Positions 55,724-64,000 of a DNA stretch of 64,000 nucleotides are shown piece after piece. The stretch comes from Yamagishiella unicocca (lineage: Eukaryota > Chlorophyta > Chlorophyceae > Chlamydomonadales > Volvocaceae): positions 1,054,001-1,118,000 of the forward strand of contig BDSL01000005.1 in the NCBI GenBank assembly GCA_003116995.1. Reading direction: 5' to 3'. The position numbers and the translations under genes were made by a program. The stretch's first letter is position 1. Every line of letters starts with the position of its first letter. The notes under the pieces are model-generated. The model was given only the letters and a program-made list of their open reading frames with translations, did not search any database and had not been told where the DNA came from.

Positions 55724-56626
55724 TGATAAGTCCGAGCCCCGATGCGCGGGCAAGCAGACAGCCAAGCTCGGCGCCTCAATCCACTAGCTGTACCGGTAGT
55801 GTGCCTCCGGCCGATGGAAGTATCAGCCATGCGTACCGGTTGCCCGGTTCAGGCGGAGGAGGACCAGGTGTTGCTAGCGTTATGATGCCACCGTGATATT
55901 TGCTGCGTAAGAACTTTTGCCGGTTTCGAACGCATTGACGTTCTGCGCACGCGTGCTCGCCGACCGAAACTTGGTGGCTGAAGTAATGCGCCACGGATTG
56001 AACAAGCGTGATCTTCCATTCGATATTTATAAAATATTATTATTTTCGGTATGATGCCTCTCTAAGTCGCAATTCCTTATGCAGGCGATGGAAAGTAATT
56101 TTGCCGGCTGTAGGTGCGCTGCAAAGTAAGTAATTAAACTGAGTCAATGGTCCGTTTAAACTTTGTAAAGCTTGCAACAAGTCCATCTGCTCTCCGATGT
56201 TTCGCGATCCAGCAGGATCCACGCTATGAACATGAATCGGTATGGATTGTAGTCCCTACCCTTTGATATGGCTTCCAGGCCTCGACAGCAAGATATAAAA
56301 ATGACATATATTCACATGCAAATCAGCAGGCAACTTCAAAAGGCAGATACGGCAGGGCCGGAGGCAAGGGTAAGGCTAGTGTTTTGCTTCGCAAGATGTG
56401 ACCTGCATTGGACTGAAGCCGCTATGAAGCGTCCCTAGAACAGTGACCCAATATAAGGAATAAATCAAGTTTACATGCAAAAGGCACACTATTTTGTACT
56501 TTAAAATTTCATATCCTCTGTTGGCCGGTGTAGCATTGCAGCCTCGACACTGCATAAGAAGGAAATAAGCTATGATCAATCGATGTGGAAGACTATCCCT
56601 TGCATCCACGACTGACATTATCTTTA
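55724..56626. other. AT-rich intergenic region
   Basis: 3' UTR of lectin-like copy 2 and 3' flank of the tRNA. No supported ORF. Confidence 0.4.
56164..56168 (+). terminator. Candidate TGTAA poly(A) signal for lectin-like copy 2
   Basis: TGTAA about 440 nt after the stop codon. Positional inference only. Confidence 0.35.
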
Positions 56627-56725
56627 TGACAGAAGCAGGGTTCGAACCTGCGCCCTTACGGACTGCGGGTTTTATGGATGATCATATCCTAAACACAGCG
56701 CCTTAGACCACTCGGCCATTCTGCC
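56627..56725 (-). tRNA. tRNA-Leu(UAG) with a 19-nt intron
   Basis: Read on the minus strand from 56725. Acceptor stem GGCAGAA pairs with TTCTGTC, discriminator A. The D arm is GCC-GAGTGGTCTAA-GGC. The anticodon stem CTGTG pairs with CGCAG, with loop TTTAGG then C after removal of a 19-nt intron at the canonical 37/38 position, giving anticodon UAG (reads CUA leucine codons). A small variable arm (CC-GTAA-GG) and T arm GCAGG-TTCGAAC-CCTGC complete a class II tRNA. Internal A and B boxes are intact (TGGCCGAGTGG; GGTTCGAACCC). Mature length without CCA is 80 nt. No clear T-run terminator follows closely. Confidence 0.95.
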
Positions 56726-56739
56726 AGATCTCGGATGCT

Positions 56740-57288
56740 TTCCTTGGTTGCCTTCATCTTCCTAGGCGTCTGCAGCCGGACCGTCGCCTCCTGGGGCCCT
56801 CCGACGGGGTGCCCATGCCGGGCTCCTCTCACCTCCCGCTGGTCCCACCCGAACCGTGTGCTTGCGGCTGTTACCCCGCTGCAGCGGGTGTGGCCGAGTC
56901 GCCGCGCTTGCATCACTTTTGGTCTTGCCCCCTCGTCCGCCCGCTCTGGGATGAACTGGAAGTCTGCTGTGGGTGCGGGGTCACGCGTGAGCATGTGTGG
57001 TTGTGTGTGTCGCCGGATCCGACCACTGTGCTGCAGTGTGTGTGGGATGTGGTGGCGTTGGCGGCGCTCAACGCGATGGAGTGGGCGCGCCGGTACATAC
57101 ACTCTCATCGGCTCTCCGGCACCACCCTCCCTGCTGCTCTGCGTTCTGGCCTCCTTGCTAAGTTCTGGGCCTTGCTGCGGGACTTTGCGGGCTTGGGTTT
57201 GCCCCGCAAGGACTGGGGTGACGTGGGGGTGGACCACCCATTTTTGTTCGTAACCGGGGGTCGGCTCATGTGCGCCGTGCCGCCCTAG
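56740..57288 (+). mobile_element. Non-LTR retrotransposon (LINE) 3' fragment
   Basis: The open frame up to the stop at 57286-57288 carries the C-terminal zinc-binding region typical of LINE reverse transcriptases: CACGC, then RLHHFWSCPLVRPLWDEL (the H-x2-W-x-CP motif), followed by a helical tail ending FLFVTGGRLMCAVPP. The RT catalytic core and endonuclease are absent, so this is a 5'-truncated copy, the normal product of aborted reverse transcription. Its left limit is within about 15-80 bp of the tRNA-Leu 5' end. Confidence 0.72.
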
Positions 57289-57701
57289 CTAGCCTGCCTT
57301 GGATGCTGTTTGTTCTTTCGTTCTTTCTTTCCTGGTGCCACCTTTGCTGGTTCGCGATACGAGTGGTGCGGGTGATGGGCAGGTGAGCCAATGGGGGCTT
57401 TTGTGGTGGTTTTGACGCGTAAGGGTGGCCTGCATGGGGCCGTGTCCTGCCGTCGCTTGTGCTGACTTTGCATGATGCTGTTTGCCTGCTGTTGCCCGTA
57501 CCCGACCTTGGTTCCGTGTCTCTTCCGCAGTGCTTTCCCGCCGGGATAAGGGCGGGTGCCGCCTGTCGTGCGGCCACTGTAACGCGGTCTCTCTCTCTCT
57601 CCGCCTGCAGTGAGACAAGCTGCGCAGGGGCTGCGCGAGTGGGCTTACCTCCCCCGCCGGGGCCGCTGGCGGGCGTCATGCGGGCGGGCTGCAAGGGGCG
57701 C

Positions 57702-57862
57702 ACGCTTGCAGGGCTATGCTTGCCAGGCTATGCTTGCAGGGCTATGCTTGCAAGGCTATGCTTGCAAGGCTATGCTTGCAGGGCTATGCTTGCAGGAGTA
57801 TGCTTGCAGGGCTATGGGCGGCCGTCATGCGGGCGGGCTGCATGCAGCGCTATGCTTGCAGG
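57702..57862 (+). repeat. GGGCTATGCTTGCA tandem array
   Basis: About nine imperfect 14-15 bp units (gctatgcttgca core), flanked on both sides by copies of gtcatgcgggcgggctgca (57675 and 57824). Follows the LINE fragment; may be its 3' tail or unrelated. Confidence 0.85.
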
Positions 57863-58126
57863 GATGCAGTTGAGAATTGCGGGGATGGAGTACACACTTT
57901 TATGCTTGCGGGGGTGTGCTTGCTGGGTTATGAGAATGGTGAGGGATTGTGTGATGAAATATAGGGAGGCGTGAGGTGAGGCGTTGTAATTGTTACAGTT
58001 TGTAAAAGCCCACCAATTGCAGTGTACGTCTCTCTTACCAATCTTAACAATAAGTCCATCGGCGATGTCAAACATGCCGCGCAGTGTATGCATTGTGCAA
58101 CATCTGCAATGCCTATGTCAGCAGAG

Positions 58127-58465
58127 ACCGTACGAAGCCCTGGCTCACAAGGCTCCTGTACACGCACGACCACTTGCAGTGTACGCAAGGCTCTGAGCAA
58201 TGTTAACAATAAGTCCGGAAGTCATGTGGCGTAAGCTGGGCAGGGCTGTCCGCACAAACCGTATGAAGCCCGCACAGTCGATTGGCGATGTCAAACATGG
58301 CATGCAAAATGCGGCCGGAAGTCATGTGGCATTAGCTACCCGGAAGCAGGATCGCTAGAAATGATGAACTGTCCGCAGCAGAAGCCCTGGCTCACAAGGG
58401 TCCTGTCGACGCGCGACCACTTGCAGTCTACGCAACGCCCTCAGCAATGTTAACAATAACTCCAT
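58127..58465 (+). repeat. Diverged direct repeats of about 90 bp
   Basis: Blocks at 58127-58216 and 58378-58465 share gccctggctcacaagg, gcgaccacttgcagt and agcaatgttaacaata. Shorter related strings (cggcgatgtcaaa; ggaagtcatgtggc) recur at 58060, 58217, 58285, 58316 and 58468. Looks like the remains of a tandem repeat or a mobile-element end. Confidence 0.8.
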
Positions 58466-58500
58466 CGGCGATGTCAAAGGTGCCGTGTAGTGTGTGCACT

Positions 58501-58709
58501 GATACCTCCAACGTTCGCAGTCTTCGGCAACTTTTACACCGCAGCTGCTGCCTGGGAAACCGCGCCAGTACTACTGACTGACCCAGCCACCCTCACGCAT
58601 GTCTTCAACATCCGTGAGGGTGGCTGGGTCAGTCAGTAGTACTGGCGCGGTTTCCCAGGCAGCAGCTGCGGTGTAGAAGTTGCCGAAGACTGCGAACGTT
58701 GGAGGTATC
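58501..58709. repeat. 97-bp inverted repeat (foldback) with a 15-nt loop
   Basis: Left arm 58501-58597 and right arm 58613-58709 are reverse complements with one mismatch (cttttac against cttctac), separated by catgtcttcaacatc. A further six complementary bases (gtgtgc / gcacac) follow outside a 3-nt gap. The right arm is the coding end of the minus-strand ORF at 58571-58912. Confidence 0.97.
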
Positions 58710-58912
58710 TGAGCACACCGAGGCTCAGTGCAGGAGCTTTCTGCGGTGAGCGGCAAGACGGTGCCGCACTCGGTGCATCTGGTGGGGCAGGCAAGGGGAA
58801 CGAAGTGTTTGTAAAGTGATGGATGGTGCAGGATGTTGTGATGGCGTTGGTATGCTGCGTCAGTAAATATTGGTGTGATGACAGTGAGGGCAAATAGTGG
58901 CGCGATGCGCGT
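58571..58912 (-). pseudogene. Zinc-ribbon-like exon or remnant of a mobile-element gene
   Basis: Open minus-strand segment with a plausible zinc ribbon, CPTRCTECG followed by a second Cys pair (SSCTEPRC), then TFAVFGNFYTAAAAWE. Its position downstream of the element gene at 59063-60366 and the cysteine pattern recall the C-terminal zinc ribbon of RPA1-type single-strand DNA-binding proteins, but this is a weak match. No splice option I found joins it in frame to the upstream exons: the candidate acceptors at 58912 and 58854 need phases 0 and 1, whereas the upstream GTAAGT donor leaves phase 2. The reading frame ends inside the foldback. Confidence 0.45.
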
Positions 58913-59060
58913 CTGAGACGGACGGACGGACGGATGGACGGACAAGTTCCGGTGTGCCAAAGCGTTGTGGATGGGCCGTCAGTAAATATTGGTGTGATGA
59001 CAGTGAGGGCAAATAGTGGCGCGAGGCGCGTGCCAGACGGACGGACGGACGGACGGCCCT
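58861..59060. repeat. 119-bp tandem duplication
   Basis: The string starting cagtaaatattggtgtgatg occurs at 58861 and again at 58980, followed in both by the same ~80 bp ending in (GGAC)n. The 119-bp period is not a multiple of three. Confidence 0.92.
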
Positions 59061-59062
59061 AC

Positions 59063-60366
59063 TTACTGCTTGGCGAGAGGGTGCGTGGCTTCTGGCACGA
59101 AGATCCCGCGGAGAGATGCGGTCACGGGAGGGCCAGCATGAGCGACCAGGAGGCTTGCCGGCAGCAGCGGAAGGGCATCCAGGAGAGCGTCGCACGTTGA
59201 GGGGATGGTGGTGATTCCCGTGGTATTGCGTGTTGCCAGCAGGCGGTCGGCGGATGGTGATGGCAGTCGGGTGGCGTCGATGACGCCCAATGCACGCTGT
59301 GTGATGCGTGCAGAGCCGAGCAGTTGTCGGAGCGCGGTGACTTGCCCGGGTGCCATGTCGTCAAAGCGCAGCTGGAATGAAACAGGGGTAGCGTGAGTGG
59401 GTGAGAGCTGTCAAATCTAGCATATTGCGCGAGCCCCATAGCCCACATAGCCCACATAGCCCATATAGCCCATATAGCTCATATAGCCCACATAGCCCAC
59501 ATAGCCCATATAGCCCACATAGCCCACATAGCCCATCTAGCCCACATAGCCCATATAGCCCATATAGCCCACATAGGCCACATAGCCCATATAGCTCATA
59601 CAGCGGCGCCCCCTCATATAGCCCATATATCTGTATACATACCTGTAGCTGTCCGGTGTTGACAACAGATACATGCCGATCTTGAGCAGCCGCGAATACA
59701 AAGGAGGTCGCCAGTTGTGCCTCGGCGATGTCAGAAGGTATCGCGGGATCGAGCGCGGCATGTGGCAGAGCAATCATATCGATTGCAAAGAGGGTGTTGC
59801 TGGTGGCAGCTGTAAGGTGCTCGCTCCTGGCATTGAAGGGAGGAAAGACCTGCGAGAGCAAGAGAGTGAGAAAGTGTGGAAGGAGCTAAAGGAAGAAGCG
59901 ACCAACGAAAGCGCTCACTTACAATGTTTTCGTCCAGGACGGTCACACTGGTGTTTGCTCCGTTGGTGAGCGTCGCTGTGCTGGCGGTGTTAAAACTGCG
60001 CGAGCGCTGGATGTCGCCAGCCGTCCGCCAGTTGACGAAGTTGAGGAGCTTTCCACGGTTAGCGTAAAGGAAGTCATCCAGCTGGGTCGCAGCAGGACGG
60101 CTGGGATAGACCATGATGGTGAGAATCGTGTCTTCGTCCATATGGACAAAGCCCTTGCTGCCGGGCAGGTTGGAGGCGCCGATTGGCATGTACGAGAGTA
60201 GGCGGCCCTGTATGTGAGCGTCTCGTGAGGTAGTTTTGCTGGTGCTGACGTTTTTGCTACGAGTAGCGGGCAGCTCAGGACGTTTGGCTGGTGGTTGCTG
60301 CTCCAGTAGACGCGCGAGAAGCAGGCCGGAGCGCTTGTGAGCAGGGGCAGATTCCTTCGGTGCCAT
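59063..60366 (-). CDS. Mobile-element companion protein, possibly RPA-like
   Basis: Three exons: 60366-59923, 59849-59643, 59371-59063, phases 0 and 0, about 319 residues if translation stops at the TAA at 59063; an alternative GTAAGT donor overlaps that stop. The basic N-terminus (MAPKESAPAHKRSG...PPAKRPELP) is followed by mixed alpha/beta sequence with strands such as TILTIMVYPSRP, ATLTNGANTSVTVLDENIV, and SFVFAAAQDRHVSVVNTGQL, consistent with beta-rich OB-like folds but without a diagnostic motif. It lies directly downstream of, and on the same strand as, the Pif1 helicase. Plant Helitrons often carry an RPA-like second gene, so that is my working guess, not a recognised identity. Confidence 0.55.
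59432..59610. repeat. AGCCCATAT / AGCCCACAT 9-bp tandem array
   Basis: About 19 units alternating agcccatat and agcccacat, inside the intron between exons 59849-59643 and 59371-59063 of the companion gene. Confidence 0.93.
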
Positions 60367-60483
60367 TGTGAAAATATAAGATTGTTGTATGTGGCTATGT
60401 GAAAATATACGATTGATTGATTGGGCAGCACTTTATATGTGGCTATGTGAAATCTAGGGAGGGTGCGAGAATGCGCACAGAGT

Positions 60484-60830
60484 GTGAGAATGCGCCGGTT
60501 TCAAGCGCAGTGGTCGTCAGTAGGCAAATAAAAAATATTGCCAAATGTAGAAGCGCTGGAAGGCACGTGCGAGTGCGGCGGGTACTGGTATGCTGGAGAA
60601 GGCAGGCGCGAGGTCGTTTGGCCGATCAGGAGGTGAGGCGGAGAGTCGCGTATAAAATAGTAGCGGATTGCGTGAAGCTTCGGGCGGATGGAGCGGGCGT
60701 GGGAAAGTGACTTGTGAGCTGGGAGCAGGGAATGCGAGAATGCGCCGGTTTGGAGTGCAATCGTAATAACTAGGCGAATAAAAAATATTGGCAACTGCGG
60801 AAGCGCTGGAAGGGAGGCGCGAGTGCAATC
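60484..60830. repeat. Diverged direct duplication of about 95 bp between the two element genes
   Basis: Blocks at about 60484-60577 and 60734-60826 share gagaatgcgccggttt, aataaaaaatattg and gaagcgctggaagg. They lie in the 610-bp gap upstream of the companion gene and downstream of the helicase stop, so could be duplicated promoter DNA. A shorter repeat (atgtggctatgtgaaa; gtgaaaatata) sits at 60370-60450. Confidence 0.8.
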
Positions 60831-60977
60831 GAATAAGGCCGTGCGGAGCATGCGCGCGGGAGGGAGATGGGAGTCCGTTTGTTACATGTCACCCTGAGGG
60901 ACTTCACGGACTGCTTGGCATTTGTCACTAGCGCTGCACTTGGCACTGTGGCGGCAATACTGTTTGCAGGCCCGGGG

Positions 60978-63903
60978 TTACAAGAGCGCCTGGTGGAGGT
61001 CCTGGAGGTGGAGGCGGGTGAGTTGCGCTAAGTCAAGGAGGCGCTGCCATTCCGCCTTGAGGTCCGGTACGGGCTGCGCGAGGCGAAGGAGGTTCTGCAG
61101 CACGCGGTCCTTCTCTGCGTCATCTCCGGGCGGCCACAGCGGACACAGTAAGTGGAAGTCGTCGAGCGAGCTGAAGCGGGTGGGGATGACGTACAGTGAT
61201 GCACGGTGCAGGCGGCCGTCGGGGGGCCTGCACAGGTGCGCGAGCCAGTTCTGGCCTCTGAAGGACGTGCCTTCCGCGAAGTAGTCTGTGACGGCGTACG
61301 CCAGGTCCAGCGGAAAGCCCCAGCGGTGGATGGAGCGGCGATCGACGGCATGCAGAGGAGTGAAGGCGTGTGCCTTAGGAAGGACGGCGATCTCATCTTC
61401 GGCGACCTCGGGTATGCGCGAGATCCGACCGAGAGGGCGGCCGTCGGGGATCACGAACACCGCGCGCGGCATGTAGGTGAGCACGTGGATGGGCGCTGTA
61501 TCCGGGGGGGGATGGGGGGTTCAGCGGGGTGGAGCACGATGCCAGTGCCGGTGGCGCAGTTGTTGTGGATGTGCTGGATGGTGGGGTGCGCATTGGTGGT
61601 GAAGATGTAGCGTATCCCCGCGAAGAAGGCGCCGATCGTGGGGAAGCCGCCATCATCTTCGGGGCCGCCGAGTGCTTCTAGCTGCTGGTACAGGGCGGGG
61701 GGCAGCGGCGTGCCATCGGGCTCGAAGTCACTGCTGCGCCAGACCAGGAGCTGCTGGCCGCGTGTTTCAGCATGGAGGGGTAGGAGGCGCTGCAGCAGCG
61801 GGAGGCGTACGGCGTGGCGAAGCAGAACCACGTACGGCTCGGGAAGGAGCGCGACCGATGGGATGGCGTGGCGGTTGTAAACATCGCACAGCTGCTCGAT
61901 CTGCTCGTAGGAGGCGCCATCGATGCCGTTGAAGAGCTCGGCGCTGGCGTACAGCTGCTGGCCGGCGACGGTCGCGGCGCCCCGGTGCTGCTGCGTGAGG
62001 ACGAAGGCGTGTGGAATCGAGCGCCAGAGCTGGCGGCCGAGGTCTTCGGTGGGTCCACTGGGGTGGAGCAGATCTTGGAGCGCGGTCTGGATGGTGCTGA
62101 CGGCGGTTCCATCGGCGGCTTGCACGGTGGAGCTGGTGGTAGCAGCGGCTAGAGTGGCTTGCGCAGCGATTGCGTCAGCGCTGCGTCCCGCGTGCTGCAG
62201 CTGCCGTGCGTGCTCGTACAGCAGGTCGATGCGTGCGGCGCCGTCGTACATGGGCTTCTGGCTGGGCTGCTCGAGCTGACGCGGATCACCGGCCAGCAGC
62301 GCGTGGAGGTCGGTGAAGGGGCCGAGGTCGCGCTCGCTGACACCAGGGTCCATGTGCGTGCGCGCTGTGTGCACGTGGCTGCAGATGCGACCCAGGTGGG
62401 CGAGGCCGCAGGTGCTGAATTCATCCAGGATAATCAGGCGCACACCATTGAGATTCCGCTCCACGCGCTCACAGCGGTAAGCATTGAAGTGGTGCGAAGT
62501 GGCAAAGAAGGTGGTGGTGCTCGTGCCGAGGTTCCCGGGGGTCGTGTCCTGCGTGCACAAGGGGGAGGGTGGCAGAGGGGTGGAGGGCCGGAGTGTTACA
62601 GTGTGTGGGAGGCACGGCGGGTGAGGGCGTGAGCGGAGCGTGTTACAAGGGGTTTCTATAGTTAGCGGGAAGGACTCACGTGTAGCGCGGCGCGCCAAGT
62701 GTAGCTCACGACAGCGATCATGTGGCTGCAGCGCTGCTGGTACGCGAACCAGAGGAGGGCCAGGATGACTTGGCTCTTTCCGGTGCCCGGCTTGCCCGTG
62801 AGGATGGACGTGAGGGGTGCGGGGCGGCGGCCCGCTTTCTCGGCCAGGAGGAGGGCGGCGTACAGCAGGAAGGGCTCGCGCTGGTCGGGGGAGAGGCTGA
62901 AGAGGCGGGCGGTGTCGTCGGGAGAAGGAAGTTGGTGTGAGGGCAGGAGGGTGTACGGAGGGGGCTCGGCGGGGTGCAGCGGATCGGGGAAGGTGCGATC
63001 TTCGGTCACACGGCCGCTGGAGTCGTAGACGAGCAGCTTGGCGGTCACGTTGGCGCTGTTTGCGTCGATGAGGAGCAGGCGGGAGGGAGGCTGCACGGGA
63101 AGGAGCGGGCTGAAGTCCTTCATCTCGGTCTCGAGGAGCGCGAGGGTGTCGAGAGAGAAGGTGGTGGGGGGGCGTAGGGCGGGTATGACGGAGGCGAGGG
63201 TGGGTGCTGAAGCTGCAGTGCTGGCTCGGGCGGGAAGGGGAATCGCGCGGATGGCGTCTTGGATGTATGCGCGCTCGGCGGGGCGGGCGTGGGCGGGAGC
63301 GGTGGGGATGCGGGTGTAGCGGTCGAGGAGGCGTTGCTGCTCTTCCGATTGGGCGGCGCGGTCGCGCCAGACGGCTGTGGGCGCAGTGTCACGGGGGGCT
63401 TCGTAGGGAATATCGTGCGCGTTGTCCAGGGCGGCAGTTACCAAGTCATCGTCTTCGGGGGGAACGCCTTCCATGAGCGCTGCTTCCGCCTGCTCCTCGA
63501 CTGTGCGCTCGAGCTCCTGCTGTAACAAGACCCGCTCTTTACTGCGCAGGCGGACGCGGGCGAGGCCGTCGGCGTTGGCGAGCATGTGGTTGGCGAGTCG
63601 GACGGCCAGGCTCGTGCAACTGGGCGGCTCGTGGAAGTAGCGGCGGTAGGCGGCCCAGAGGCCGCCGTCCAAGTCGAGCGGCTGCGTGCGGCTGTATGCC
63701 GCGAAGTTGCCCAGTGCGAAGGCGGCGTAGTGGTCACGCATGTGCGGCTCGGCGCCGTCGTCTGCGGGCCGTGCAGGTGGGTCCGACAAGGGCTGCGGGA
63801 CGCGGGGGTTCTCGTAGTGCGACCAGGCGTGGGTTGTGTACTGCGGGTGGGCGGGGTCCAGGCGGCGGTCCACTGATGTGACTCCGCTCGCGGGCATCTT
63901 GCG
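60978..63903 (-). pseudogene. Helitron-type Pif1-like helicase (5' partial, one frameshift)
   Basis: SF1 helicase of the Pif1/Helitron type, used for strand displacement during rolling-circle-like transposition. Exon 63903-62680 opens with HPQYTTHAW...VPQPLSDPP, the block that precedes the helicase in Helitron RepHel proteins, and ends with motif I, LTGKPGTGKSQVILALLWFA, and motif Ia, AVVSYTWRAALH. Exon 62548 onward has motif II (VRLIILDEFST), motif III (LHALLAGDPRQLEQP), FVLTQQHRGA (motif IV), and, near the end, DLAYAVTDYFAEGTSFRG and a YVIPTRFSSLDDF motif VI-like block; the stop is at 60978. The frame breaks at an eight-C run (minus strand, 61504-61511): one extra C would restore continuity into VLTYMPRAVFVIPDG. 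The upstream HUH Rep domain would be beyond the right edge and is not seen. Confidence 0.82.
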
Positions 63904-64000
63904 CTGTGTGCATGGGCAAGGGGGAATGGCGACCACGGGCGAGTGTGTATTAGCAAGGAGCATGTGAGAGAAAGCGAGCACGCATCGGCTATCATGCTAG

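Larger units (their letters stand above)
58571..64000 (-). mobile_element. Probable Helitron-like element (partial in window)
   Basis: Groups the Pif1-type helicase, the companion gene and the zinc-ribbon remnant, all on the minus strand and unlike the neighbouring housekeeping genes. The 3' limit may lie near the foldback at 58501-58709. Helitron ends (5' TC, 3' CTRR with a short hairpin) were not securely identified, so the boundaries are guesses. Confidence 0.55.

Noticed and set aside
56627..56725. tRNA with UAG anticodon acting as a suppressor of the SBNO TAG codon
   Set aside because: Anticodon UAG reads CUA leucine codons, not UAG stops; the two observations are unrelated.

Overview
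The window is eukaryotic nuclear DNA from a green alga, most likely a chlamydomonadalean (volvocine-type) chlorophyte. The signs are GC-rich exons with strong third-position GC, many short introns with GTGAGT/GTGCGT donors, alanine- and proline-rich low-complexity protein segments, candidate TGTAA poly(A) signals, and wall/matrix-type secreted proteins with Pro-rich hinges. I built gene models by hand from conserved protein blocks, splice consensus and exact codon-phase arithmetic. No database was searched, so family names rest on recognised motifs.

Layout, left to right. (1) 1-2097, minus: a wax-synthase-like MBOAT acyltransferase (copy A), cut by the left edge. (2) 2442-6941, plus: a ten-exon WD40 protein with an N-terminal membrane segment. 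(3) 7487-10129, plus: an intronless, Ala-rich 880-residue ORF. (4) 12102-12928, minus: a small single-pass coiled-coil protein. (5) 13398-16938, plus: a TIC62/NmrA-like atypical SDR with a likely chloroplast transit peptide. (6) 18435-23087, minus: a complete twelve-exon TAF6 (TFIID subunit). (7) 24541-28296 and 29729-32614, minus: two tandem wax-synthase-like genes (copies B and C) with identical nine-exon structure and phases. (8) 32960-47172, plus: a thirty-exon strawberry notch / FORGETTER1-type helicase with an added AT-hook and coiled-coil tail. (9) 49043-51761 (minus) and 53703-55723 (plus): a head-to-head pair of secreted proteins with a Pro-rich hinge and a C-type-lectin-like domain. 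(10) 56627-56725, minus: tRNA-Leu(UAG) with a 19-nt intron, immediately followed by a LINE 3' fragment. (11) About 58000-64000: a repeat-rich mobile region with a Helitron-type Pif1 helicase, a companion gene and a near-perfect 97-bp foldback.

The genes do not form one pathway. TAF6 and the strawberry notch helicase act in transcription and chromatin. The three MBOAT genes are a small lipid-acyltransferase cluster. The lectin-like pair is an extracellular-matrix or wall duplication. Divergent starts (2097/2442, 12928/13398, 32614/32960) suggest shared promoters.

The most interesting signals are these: (a) an in-frame TAG in the helicase core of the strawberry notch gene, which could instead be a downstream alternative 3' splice site; (b) tandem repeats at several intron starts whose unit contains the 5' splice site itself (36611, 38642, 41365, 26376); (c) the 97-bp-arm foldback at 58501-58709 in the 3' end of the mobile region; (d) the duplicated lectin-like genes with conserved exon lengths but divergent hinges; (e) a poly-C frameshift in the Pif1 helicase. 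I found no CRISPR array, operon or clearly new immune system; this is ordinary algal gene space plus one decaying mobile element.
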